Source: Streptomyces sp. SPB162 (GTDB taxonomy: Bacteria > Actinomycetota > Actinomycetes > Streptomycetales > Streptomycetaceae). From it: 64,000 nt of DNA. Positions 25,415 through 33,706 of the stretch are shown here, in pieces (positions within the stretch are counted from its first letter, which is position 1; the number at the start of each line of letters is the position of its first letter). Below the pieces are notes generated by a model. That model saw nothing but the letters and a program-made list of their open reading frames with translations, was not told the DNA's origin and made no database searches. The position numbers and the translations under genes are program-made. The DNA lies in the NCBI RefSeq assembly GCF_029504575.1, contig NZ_JAQFII010000002.1, positions 124,001 to 188,000 on the forward strand, in the 5' to 3' direction.

Positions 25415-25636
25415 ATGCGCAAGCTCGCGGTATCCATCGCCTCTGTCGCTGTCATCCTCGGTGCGTCCGTCTCCGTGGGGAGCTCCCTGGGCGCCGCGTC
25501 CCCCGCCACCGCTCCTGCCCACTCCGTCAGCGTCGTGGCCGACGGTCCCACGCCGGCACCGACTCCCACCCCGGCGCCCACCCACCCGCCGGTCACGCCC
25601 GACCCGACGAACCCGGACACCTGGGGCTGGGGCTGA
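25415..25636 (+). CDS. Small secreted Pro/Thr-rich peptide ending WGWG
   Basis: A 73-residue product with a typical signal peptide (MRKLAVSIASVAVILGASVS, cleavage expected near residues 26-32), a Pro-Thr-Ala linker (TPAPTPTPAPTHPPVTPDP) and a compact aromatic end, NPDTWGWG. This is the layout of exported signalling peptides or propeptides in Gram-positives, where the mature C-terminus is released. It lies 40 bp upstream of an orphan response regulator and divergent from a TrmB/LuxR regulator, both near a bacteriocin-type operon. I know of no characterised homologue. A structural wall peptide is the main alternative. The SD is weak (GGAAGG, about 13 bases upstream). Confidence 0.7.
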   Translation: MRKLAVSIASVAVILGASVSVGSSLGAASPATAPAHSVSVVADGPTPAPTPTPAPTHPPVTPDPTNPDTWGWG

Positions 25637-25676
25637 GCGGCGGTTCGCATCCGGGGACGAAGGGAGTACGGGACAC

Positions 25677-26354
25677 ATGACCACGGCACTCGACCGACCA
25701 CAGGACCTCCCGCCCGCCCCGACGTCGGCGGCCACGACGACGACCACGACCACCAGCGTCCTGCTCGCCGACGGGCACCACCTCTTCCGTTCCGGCCTGA
25801 GCGCCCTGCTGGACCGCGAACCGGACCTCACCGTCTGCTCCGAGGCGTGCGACGCGGACAGCGCCGTGGCCCAGGCCGCCGGGGGCCGGCCCGACCTGGC
25901 GGTCGTCGATCTCGACGTGCCGGGAGCGGGCGGACTGCGCACCGCCGAGCTGATCCGGACGCTCTCCCCGCGCACCGCCGTCCTGCTGCTCGGTGCGGCG
26001 CCCCGCGCCGACGAGGTGCAGCGCGCCTACGCCGACGGTGTGCACGGCATGCTCCGCAAGGACGTACGGCCCGAACGGCTCATCGGCACGGTCCGCGAAC
26101 TCGCCGCGGGACGACGGGTCTTCGACCCGGAGCTGGTACTGGTGGCGATCCGGCCGGGCCCCGACACACCCACCCGCAGGGAACTCGCGGTCCTGCGGCT
26201 GGTGGCCGCCGGCAGCACCATCGGCGAGGTCGCGAACCAGCTGTCCCTGTCGCCGGGGACCGTGCGCAACTACGTGTCGTCCGCCATCGCCAGGACCGGC
26301 GCCAGGAACCGGTGCGACGCCATACGGATCGCCCGCGAGAACGACTGGTTGTAG
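25677..26354 (+). CDS. NarL/FixJ-type response regulator, orphan
   Basis: A 225-residue protein. The receiver domain (about 27-145) has the acidic pair in LLADGHHLF, the phospho-acceptor region AVVDLDVPGAGG, and Lys in RKDVRPERL. The LuxR-type HTH (about 160-220) reads PTRRELAVLRLVAAGSTIGEV, NQLSLSPGTVRNYVSSAI. A Thr-rich N-terminal extension (TSAATTTTTTTSV) precedes it. The ATG at 25677 has GGGAG upstream. No histidine kinase gene is adjacent. The gene follows the secreted peptide in the same direction and is convergent with the SagB gene of the RiPP operon, so it may link peptide sensing to that operon. Confidence 0.88.
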   Translation: MTTALDRPQDLPPAPTSAATTTTTTTSVLLADGHHLFRSGLSALLDREPDLTVCSEACDADSAVAQAAGGRPDLAVVDLDVPGAGGLRTAELIRTLSPRTAVLLLGAAPRADEVQRAYADGVHGMLRKDVRPERLIGTVRELAAGRRVFDPELVLVAIRPGPDTPTRRELAVLRLVAAGSTIGEVANQLSLSPGTVRNYVSSAIARTGARNRCDAIRIARENDWL

Positions 26355-26379
26355 GGCCGCCTCGTCGGCCCTCCCCCGC

Positions 26380-27946
26380 TCAGCCCTGCTCCCGCATCGT
26401 GTCGACAATGTCGCAGAAGCCCTGCGGCAGGCTGCCGGAACCCGACGCCGGGCGGCTGCCGATCAGGAACTCCCCCACCGAGGACTCCGACGTCCAGTCC
26501 AGACCCAGGGCGCGCGCCGCCGCGTCGGTGTCGCCGGAACCGAGTCCGCACGGTGCCAGGCCCATCGCCGTCGCCACCAGGTACAGGGTCTGGTAGAGCA
26601 CTCCCACGTGCTTGAGCGTCAGCGCGTACGCGATCTGGCTGTACTTCCACGACAGCCGGCCGAACCGCGAGGTCACCGTCAGCAGCACCTGTGGGTTCAC
26701 CGTGCAGTTGGTCGCCCGCCAGGCGGCCGTCAGCAGTTCCCTGAACGCCGCCTCGTCAGCCGCGCCGTGCCAACGGCGCGGCTGCAGTCGGTGGGCGGCC
26801 GCGTCATAGCGGTAGACCCCGGTCGGCAGCCCCTCGCAGGCGGCGACCGACAGGTAGATCTCCAGCTCGCCCGTGGCGCCGCCGGCCGGGTAGGGGCGGT
26901 CGATCGCGTCGTACGAGTTCGGGTGCGAAGGGTCGCGCGGGATCACCTGCCGCACCCGGGCGGCCCGGTAGAGCAGTTCGGCGAGCTGCTCCAGCGTCAC
27001 CGGGGTCTCCCGCGTAGGTGCGGATCGAGCGGCGCCCCTCCAGCACCTCGGTGAGCCGCGGGTCCCGGGCGGTCACCTCGTCCCAGTCCGGCACCGGCAG
27101 GTCGATGCCCGGCTCGTCCTCGTTGCTGCCCGCGCCCGGCAGGGCCGGCGGGTGCGGTACGTCCTGGTGGGCGAAGACGCCGCCGCTGGTGTAGTCGTGC
27201 CGGCCGGCCCGGCTGCGGGAGTGGAAGAGCAGGTCGTGGAAGTCCCACAGCGGCGGGTCCGCCGCCGGGAGCGCCGGACCGGCGTCGGCCGCCGTGCCCC
27301 CGGCCGGCTCCATGAACCCGGTCCCCGCCAACAGCGCCGCGAGCGCGGCGCCCGACTGCTCGGGCAGCCCGGCCAGCGCGGCGGCCTCCGCCACGGTGCG
27401 CGGCGTGGTCAGGGCCGCGACGAACGCCGCCGCGGCGGGCAGGTGCAGTGTCACCCGGTAGGGCGCCAGCGGGGACTCCATGACGCAGCCCTGACCGATC
27501 GCGCCCCCGCCGCCGTCGGTGGGTCCGTCGGGCAGCCTGCGCAGGTACGCGAACCGGGACAGCACCACGGGCGTGCCGCCCAGGTCCGGCGCCCCGGGCG
27601 TGGACGCCGAGCGGGCGATCGGCACGGCGGTGGCCAGCGGCCCGGTCAGCGGGTCGTCGAGGATGCTGGTCACCAGATAGGGGAAGCGTCCCAGCAGGCT
27701 CAGCAGCCGGGCGGCATCGCGGTCCCCGGCCAGCGCGTCGGCGTCGACCGGGCCGGCGCCCAGCGCCAGCAGCCGGCGCACGGTCGGAGCGCCGAGCGCG
27801 TGGACGCGCTGGCGGCCCCAGGGGTGGGTGAGTTCCACGTCGTCACCCTCGGCCGCCACCTTCACGTCCTGGCGGAGCGTCAGCATCCGTCGCACCCGCG
27901 ACAGTTCTGCTGCGGCGGTGGTCAGCGGCTGTTCTGTGATGGTCAT
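26380..27946 (-). pseudogene. SagB-type FMN azoline dehydrogenase, frameshifted
   Basis: Read as one protein of about 521 residues: an N-terminal extension common in actinobacterial SagB proteins (about 1-270), then the nitroreductase-like SagB domain starting VLEGRRSIRTYAGD and continuing LEQLAELLYRAARVRQV. It has the catalytic Lys-Tyr pair in LSWKYSQIAYAL, and LKHVGVLYQTLYLVATAMGLAPCGLGSGD. It oxidises azolines to thiazoles/oxazoles using FMN. The frame breaks in a run of four G at 27002-27005; dropping one base joins AGDP to VTLEQL. The length of 1567 bp fits one extra base. It is the last gene of the 40793-26380 operon, 21 bp after the YcaO gene. Confidence 0.85.
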
Positions 27947-27967
27947 GGCGCGCCTTCCGTCCTGCGG

Positions 27968-30283
27968 TCAGATGAAGATGGCGGTGGGGTTGAGGTCGGC
28001 TTCCGCGGTGGGCGCGGCCTTCCATCCCAGCCGCACGGGAACGTCGTAGAGCCGGCCGGGCGCGAAGCGGGCCCAGAAGTGCCGCATCCCGGGGACGATC
28101 ACCTTGGCGACGGGCAGCCCCACGTCGGGGCGGGTCTGGTCCAGCACCAGCATCTCCATGCCGTGCTCCGCCACCAGGCGCTGCACCGTCTCCAGGTCCG
28201 TGCGCAGGTCGTCGGCGGCCAGCGGGTCCCAGCGGCCGGCCGTGGCGGGCGCGTGGCCGTCGAGGGGCTTGAGGTGGGGCTGGTTGGCCAGCGTGGCACT
28301 CGTCCACCAGGCCTTCTGCTCGTGGTCGGCGCCGGAGTACGCCGTCTCCCCGGGTCCGGCGTCGGCCACCGGTGACAGGAACTGGTTCATCTCGGTCAGG
28401 GCCCGGGTCAGCGCGATGTGCGGGTCCAGGTGGGCGCCGAAGGCGATCAGGATGTCCTCGGCCGGCTTGTCGGTCCGCCGGGAGAACGCGCCGACCACCG
28501 GGATCCCGAAATCGGCCGTCAGGTCCAGGGCCCACATCTCCCGGTTCAGGCCCGCGTAGACCTCGCGCATCCGGTCGATGTACGGGTCGCCGAACGAGTC
28601 CAGGTCGACGGCCGGGCGCTGGACGCGGTTGTACCACCACAGGGCGACCGCGTCGCGTTCCACGAGCTCCAGGAAGCCCTGCAGCGTCGCGTCCTCGAAC
28701 GAGGTACCCGCGGCGGCCCCGTTGGAGTCGCCCATGGCGAAGAACGGGCCGTTGTGCCGGTATCCGTAGTACAGCGACATGGTCGGCAGCCAGCGGGTGC
28801 GCTGCGACGTCAGCGACCAGGCGGGCGACCACTCGATGACGGCGTCCTCGCGGAACCGCTCGGGCACCGTGTTGAACATCGACTTCTTCGCGTTCCACAG
28901 CTCCCGCTCAGCGAACTGCCGGTCGCTGAAGAGCAGACTGGTCGACGGGTGCACGGCCTGCTCGCCGAGCTGCTCGTAACTCGCGGTGCGGCGTGCCTCG
29001 TCGCCCTGGAACACCCCGGAGTAGCGTTCCATCGCCTCGCCCATGGCGCTCGCCCGCGCCTGCGAGTCCGTGCGCCCCTTGCCGCAGCTGATGCTGCGGA
29101 GCCCCGTGCGGAGCTGGCGCAGGTCGCCGACCTGGCGGGCGAGGTTCTGGCCCGCGACGTAGACGCGCAGGCCGCCGGGGGTCCGCTCGGCGGGCACCAG
29201 GGTGGTCACCACACCGGTGACCGGGCTGAGCTGCGGCCGGTACTTCAGCAGCATGTCCTCGGGCGAGGAGGACCGGTGGCCGCCGTCGGCGGTGAACGCC
29301 TTGGCGCGGCTCTCGAAGCGCACCGGTGCCAGCTGGCGGCGCTCCATCGTCGCGGCGTCGCCGCAGGACGGGCACTGCGGGCGGCGGACCAGCTCGTGGC
29401 GTTCGGCTTCGGCGAGCACGGTGTCGAACGTCAGCACCTGGGCCTTCTCCGGGCGGACGCCCGCGGCCCACTTGGCGGCCTCCAGCGCGGCCAGCTGCAC
29501 CCCGATGGCGGCGGTGGGCGCCAGGTGCGCGCCGACGGTCGGGACCGGCTGGTCCCGGCCCAGCCGGTGCTGGAGGTAGCTGAGCGACTGGCGATTGGCG
29601 GAGAGCCGGTGCGCGAGGCACTCCCAGCAGCCGGTTCCCGCGACGGGCTCCGCGGTGTCGGCGGACGGGGGCGCGTCCGGGACGAAGACCGGTCCCACCC
29701 AGACGATCGAGCCGACCGGCCGGGCGAGCATCCACGGGGTGCCGGACGCGAGGGCGGCCGCGTTGCGGGCGGCCAGGCCGGGGTTGAGGTAGTCGTCGGT
29801 CAGCGCGACGACGAGGTCGGCGCCGGTGGCGTCTCCGTCCGCCGGTCCGAGTTCCACGTGCGCGGCGCCGGCCGCGCGCAGCGCCGCGACGAACGGTTCC
29901 GGCGCCACCTTTCCGTAGACCTCCACCCGCACCCGGGCGTCCCGCAGGGCGGCGACGGCCGTGTCGCCGTCGCGGCCCGCCATCTCGAAGAATCCGGCGG
30001 CGGCCGGGTCGGTCGCCGGGTCGGACGCCGCGGCCCAGCCACCGGCGACGAGCCGGTCCAGGGCCGTGGTGACCCGGTCGGCGGGCACCGTCGGCGCCAG
30101 TTCCGCGCCGATCTCGAGGGCGCTCCTCGTGCCGTCCAGGAGCGGCGCCAGCCGTTCGGCCAGCGCGCCGTTGACGACGCTGACGCCGCGCTCGGACACC
30201 AGGTAGACGGCTTCGCCGTCCACGACGTAGGGGGTGTAGTGCCGCTTGAAGCCGATGCCGGGCGTCGGCCGGGTACTGGTCAT
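27968..30283 (-). CDS. YcaO cyclodehydratase fused to Ocin-ThiF-like leader-binding domain
   Basis: A 771-residue TOMM enzyme. The N-terminal part (about 1-330) is the E1-like/Ocin-ThiF partner with an RRE-type start (GEAVYLVSERGVSVVNGALAE), with the structural zinc pairs CWEC (near 220) and CPSC (near 310). The YcaO domain (about 360-771) has the ATP-binding run SCGKGRTDSQARASAMGEAMERYSG, then LQGFLELVERDAVALWWYN and DILIAFGAHLDPHIALTRALTEM. It activates Ser/Cys backbone amides with ATP to form oxazolines and thiazolines. The C-terminus ends LNPTAIFI rather than PxPxP. It lies between the LanM gene (44 bp) and the SagB gene. Confidence 0.93.
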   Translation of the reverse strand: MTSTRPTPGIGFKRHYTPYVVDGEAVYLVSERGVSVVNGALAERLAPLLDGTRSALEIGAELAPTVPADRVTTALDRLVAGGWAAASDPATDPAAAGFFEMAGRDGDTAVAALRDARVRVEVYGKVAPEPFVAALRAAGAAHVELGPADGDATGADLVVALTDDYLNPGLAARNAAALASGTPWMLARPVGSIVWVGPVFVPDAPPSADTAEPVAGTGCWECLAHRLSANRQSLSYLQHRLGRDQPVPTVGAHLAPTAAIGVQLAALEAAKWAAGVRPEKAQVLTFDTVLAEAERHELVRRPQCPSCGDAATMERRQLAPVRFESRAKAFTADGGHRSSSPEDMLLKYRPQLSPVTGVVTTLVPAERTPGGLRVYVAGQNLARQVGDLRQLRTGLRSISCGKGRTDSQARASAMGEAMERYSGVFQGDEARRTASYEQLGEQAVHPSTSLLFSDRQFAERELWNAKKSMFNTVPERFREDAVIEWSPAWSLTSQRTRWLPTMSLYYGYRHNGPFFAMGDSNGAAAGTSFEDATLQGFLELVERDAVALWWYNRVQRPAVDLDSFGDPYIDRMREVYAGLNREMWALDLTADFGIPVVGAFSRRTDKPAEDILIAFGAHLDPHIALTRALTEMNQFLSPVADAGPGETAYSGADHEQKAWWTSATLANQPHLKPLDGHAPATAGRWDPLAADDLRTDLETVQRLVAEHGMEMLVLDQTRPDVGLPVAKVIVPGMRHFWARFAPGRLYDVPVRLGWKAAPTAEADLNPTAIFI

Positions 30284-30327
30284 GGTGACTCCGTAATCCG
30301 TATCCGTAGGTGGTCGGGCGGCCGGGC

Positions 30328-33300
30328 TCAGCGCAGGGTGGCGAGCGGGGCGGTGGCCGGGTCGATCAGCCGCAGCAGCAGGAGGCCGACGGCGGCACCT
30401 CCGTCCAGCGCGCCGAGGTTGACGCGGTCGTCGGCGGCGCGGTCCCCGAACCAGCTGCCGGTGTCCCGGCGGCGGCGCAGCAGTTCGGCGACGAGGACGC
30501 CGGCCGCTTCCCGGCCGTCGAAGAACGGTCCCGGCACCAGCGCCGCGGCGGCGGTACCGCCGAGGTCGTCGTCCAGGGTGTGCAGCAGTCCGGCCTCGGC
30601 CGAGGTCAGGGCCTCGCCGGCGGCGGCCACCAGTTCACGGGTGCCCAGCGCCGCGACCTCGGCGGCGGTGACGGGCGGGGTGAGCCCGGCGAGGTCGCCG
30701 GGGTGCACGGCGCCGGTGCCCAGCGAGACGGCGGTGTCCAGGCAGGCGAGGCGCCCGCCGCGGGTGGTCGTCGTGAACCGGTGCGCTCGCAGCAGCGCGC
30801 GGGCGGCGTCGGGGTCGGCCAGCAGGCCGGGCGCTTCCGCGACGGTACGGGCGAGGGCCGCGGCGATGCTGTCGGCACCGGTCGGCACCAGGTCGAGGAA
30901 GGTCGCCGGGCTGGTGCGGCGACCGGTCGGGGCGTCGGCCGCCAGAGCCTGCCGGGCGGCTTCCGCGAGGTCGCGGATGGCCGCGTCGGCGTCGCCGGCC
31001 GCGCCCGCCGGGCCGGCGCCCGTGGAACGGCGCAGCCGCAGCAGGTTCAGCAGGAGTCCAGCCGTCCCCAACGGGCCGTCCTGGTACGGGAGCCGGTCGG
31101 CGTCCCGGGCCGAGGACCGGCCGGCCGGCGCCGCCGCGAGGGCGGCCGCTCCCGGCACCAGCGCCCGCGCCACGTCGAGGAACGCGGGCTCGGCGAGGGA
31201 CTCGGCGCCGCGGGCCAGGGCGTGGATGAGGGAGCCGGGGCCGGCGAGGCCGCCGGGCACCGGGACCCCCGAGGCCAGCCGGGTGTCGCGGGCGAAGCCG
31301 AAGGAGGCCGGGTGGCGCGGGTCGATGAGGGCGGCCGCGGCCCACAGCGTCTCGTGCGCCGCCTGCCGGAAGCGCGGCGACCCGGTCGCCGACCAGAGCT
31401 CGGCGAGGAAGAGCGCCACGCCGACGCCGCTGGTGACGAGGTCGACGCCGCTGAGCACCTCGACCTGGCGCAGCCCGGTCGCCGGGTACCAGCTCAACCC
31501 GATCCAGCCGCCGCCCGCAGGGGTGCGCTGCCGGTCGGCGAGCATCTGGTCGCCCAGCCGCACGGCCTGGTCGAGGAGTTCACCGGCGGTCGGTACGGAC
31601 AGCGCGGTCCGTGTGCGGGCGGGAGCGGCCGCGGGGAGCTGCGTGCCGGACCGGGCCGCGTCGACGCAACCGGACAGGACCGCGGTGTGCAGATCCAGGT
31701 CGAAGCGGTCGAGTTCGGTGATCCGGGCGTGCAGCCGGTCCCAGGCGGTGCTCTGGAAGTGGTGCGGGATCTCGTGCCCCTGCGCGGTGAACACCGAGGA
31801 CGACGTGGTCATCGAGCGGAAGAACGGGATGTCCAGGACGCGGTAGGAGTCGAGTTCGCTGAGTACCACCTCCAGCAGGTCGCCGCGGGCGCTGTCGCCC
31901 GCGCGGGCGGCCACGGCGCCGCGCAGCGCGCCGGCGATCACCGTCTCGCGGGTGGCGCCGTCGGACAGGGCCAGCGGGCTCGTCGAGGTCCGCAGGATCT
32001 TGTAGCCGTCCCACGTGTGCCGCCAGATGTAACGCACCCAAACACCCTTGAAGCCGGCCAGCGGGCCGTCGGTGGCCGCCAGCCGCTCCCGCATCCCGGC
32101 GAGCGTGCGGTGCATGTCGCGGTAGCCGGCGACGACCTCGTCCGTGTACTCCCACGGGTCGGCCTTCTCCCCGTCGTGCACCGGCCGGTACGGCGGCAGC
32201 GGCAGGGCGGGCTTGCCGGGTTCGATCTCCAGGTCGTCGGCGCGCGACAGGCACCCGATGTCCACCACCGGGCGGTCCTTGGACGGCACCCACGGCTGCA
32301 CGGCCATGGCCGTGCGCACGACGGTGGACTCCAGGACGTCCAGCAGCCCGCCCTGCCCCGCGGGCAGCGCCGGTGGGGTCTGCACCCGCGGGTAGAGCAG
32401 GCATTCCAGGTCCGTGATGACCGGGTACTCGCCGCTCGCCAGCAGGTTGTCCGACCACAGGTCGCGGCCTTCGAGCAGCTGCACCAGCCGGACGGTCATC
32501 CCGAGCCGGCGGTAGAAGCGGGCGAAGCCGTCGCGGTCGGTGCACGGCAGGGCCGGGACGAGCTCCTCCCAGCCGTAGGCGTCGCCGTGGTCGGGCGCGT
32601 GCTCACCGGAACCAGCGGTGACGACACCGTCCGGCGCGCTGCGGTCGCTGCGCACCAGCACGGTGCGGACGTGCAGGGCGGGTGACAGGCCCGCCCCGTT
32701 CAGGTCGCGCACCAGGTCCATGTAGGCGGTGGCGTGCCGCAGGTCCTTCGGCTTGTAGACCACGCCCTGGCCGTCCGCGAAGTACAGCAGGGCGACGGAC
32801 CGTCCGCCCGCGTGGCGGTCGCCCGCGTCACCGTGCACGGCGGCCAGAGCGCCCGGGTCCGTGCCGTCCCACATGCGGGCGCGCAGCAGGTCGCGGTCGG
32901 AGGCGAGCCGGGCGAACATTTCGGTGTAGACGTGCTGCCAGTGACGGCAGACGGTGCCGACGAGGAAGGCGAGCGCGGGCAGCCGCTCCAGCCGGGCCAG
33001 CCAGCCCTCCTGGGAGGCGTCCGGGCCGCCCTGCGCGTCCCAGTCGCCGCCGCCGGGGTGCGCGGACGACGACTGGACCTCGTAGCGCATCGGCAGGTCC
33101 AGCGCCTCGGTCAGCCGCCGTACGAGGGTCTCGGCCAGGTCGGCCTTCGCGGAGTCGAGCACCTGGACGCCGAGCACGGACGCGGTGTTCCCGGCCCCTG
33201 TCGCGTCGTAGGGCAGCAGGGCCCCGGCGGCGGTGCGGAAGGAGGCGGTGATCGCGCCGGGTGCGGTGGTCGCGGTGGTGGGGGCGGCCGGCTGGGCGCG

Positions 33301-33705
33301 CAGGAAGCCGATCAGGGCGTGCGCCCAGTCCGGGACGACCGACGGGTCGCGCAGGGCGACGGGCCGCAGCCCCTCGCCGAGTTCGCGGCCGGTGGACGCC
33401 AGGTGGTCCAGCAGGACCCCGGCCGCCGCGGGTTCGCCCGCCGCGCGCCGCAGCCAGCCCGCGACGGCCGTGGAGCGACTGTGCTGCTCGTCCTCGGCGG
33501 CGGTGAAGACGGGCGGCCGCCCGTCAGCCGGTGGGGAGCCGGCGGCCGCGCGTTCCGGGAAGGAGGCGGCCAGGGCGATCACCGCGCGCAGCCGGTCGTC
33601 GCCGCGCGGGACGCCGGGCAGGAGCGTGCCGTCGCCCGCCGGGGACCCGGTGGCCGGTCCCGGCACGGCGGGGGTGGTGAGCCAGGCCTGCAGGTCGAGC
33701 GTCAT
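30328..33705 (-). CDS. LanM-like class II lanthipeptide synthetase, degenerate cyclase
   Basis: A 1125-residue protein. The dehydratase half (about 130-680) is clearly LanM: HWQHVYTEMFARLASDRDLL, SVALLYFADGQGVVYKPKDLR, YGWEELVPALPC, ITDLECLLYPR and WRHTWDGYKILRTS. It would phosphorylate Ser/Thr and eliminate to dehydroamino acids. In the active-site loop D-x-H-x-x-N reads DLWSDN, with Trp417 in place of His. The C-terminal LanC-like half (about 760-1125) keeps the toroid pattern, but the zinc motifs WCHG and CHG are not found: the aligned stretches read LACLD (Cys988) and LLHTLDDDLGG. Ring closure is therefore doubtful. The stop of the upstream ABC gene is 1 bp before its ATG. With YcaO and SagB alongside, a hybrid pathway is indicated. 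Confidence 0.9.
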   Translation of the reverse strand: MTLDLQAWLTTPAVPGPATGSPAGDGTLLPGVPRGDDRLRAVIALAASFPERAAAGSPPADGRPPVFTAAEDEQHSRSTAVAGWLRRAAGEPAAAGVLLDHLASTGRELGEGLRPVALRDPSVVPDWAHALIGFLRAQPAAPTTATTAPGAITASFRTAAGALLPYDATGAGNTASVLGVQVLDSAKADLAETLVRRLTEALDLPMRYEVQSSSAHPGGGDWDAQGGPDASQEGWLARLERLPALAFLVGTVCRHWQHVYTEMFARLASDRDLLRARMWDGTDPGALAAVHGDAGDRHAGGRSVALLYFADGQGVVYKPKDLRHATAYMDLVRDLNGAGLSPALHVRTVLVRSDRSAPDGVVTAGSGEHAPDHGDAYGWEELVPALPCTDRDGFARFYRRLGMTVRLVQLLEGRDLWSDNLLASGEYPVITDLECLLYPRVQTPPALPAGQGGLLDVLESTVVRTAMAVQPWVPSKDRPVVDIGCLSRADDLEIEPGKPALPLPPYRPVHDGEKADPWEYTDEVVAGYRDMHRTLAGMRERLAATDGPLAGFKGVWVRYIWRHTWDGYKILRTSTSPLALSDGATRETVIAGALRGAVAARAGDSARGDLLEVVLSELDSYRVLDIPFFRSMTTSSSVFTAQGHEIPHHFQSTAWDRLHARITELDRFDLDLHTAVLSGCVDAARSGTQLPAAAPARTRTALSVPTAGELLDQAVRLGDQMLADRQRTPAGGGWIGLSWYPATGLRQVEVLSGVDLVTSGVGVALFLAELWSATGSPRFRQAAHETLWAAAALIDPRHPASFGFARDTRLASGVPVPGGLAGPGSLIHALARGAESLAEPAFLDVARALVPGAAALAAAPAGRSSARDADRLPYQDGPLGTAGLLLNLLRLRRSTGAGPAGAAGDADAAIRDLAEAARQALAADAPTGRRTSPATFLDLVPTGADSIAAALARTVAEAPGLLADPDAARALLRAHRFTTTTRGGRLACLDTAVSLGTGAVHPGDLAGLTPPVTAAEVAALGTRELVAAAGEALTSAEAGLLHTLDDDLGGTAAAALVPGPFFDGREAAGVLVAELLRRRRDTGSWFGDRAADDRVNLGALDGGAAVGLLLLRLIDPATAPLATLR

Positions 33706-33706
33706 C

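Noticed and set aside
25362..25676. Longer N-terminus for the NarL-type regulator (open frame from 25362)
   Set aside because: The extension overlaps the secreted peptide gene out of frame and is Arg/Pro-rich. ATG 25677 with GGGAG upstream gives a normal start.
28418..31846. Very long open frame (1142 codons) antisense to the YcaO and LanM genes, and others like it opposite most genes
   Set aside because: Arg/Gly/Ala-rich translations with no domain. They are the usual mirror frames of GC-rich genes; the opposite strand carries clear YcaO and LanM motifs.
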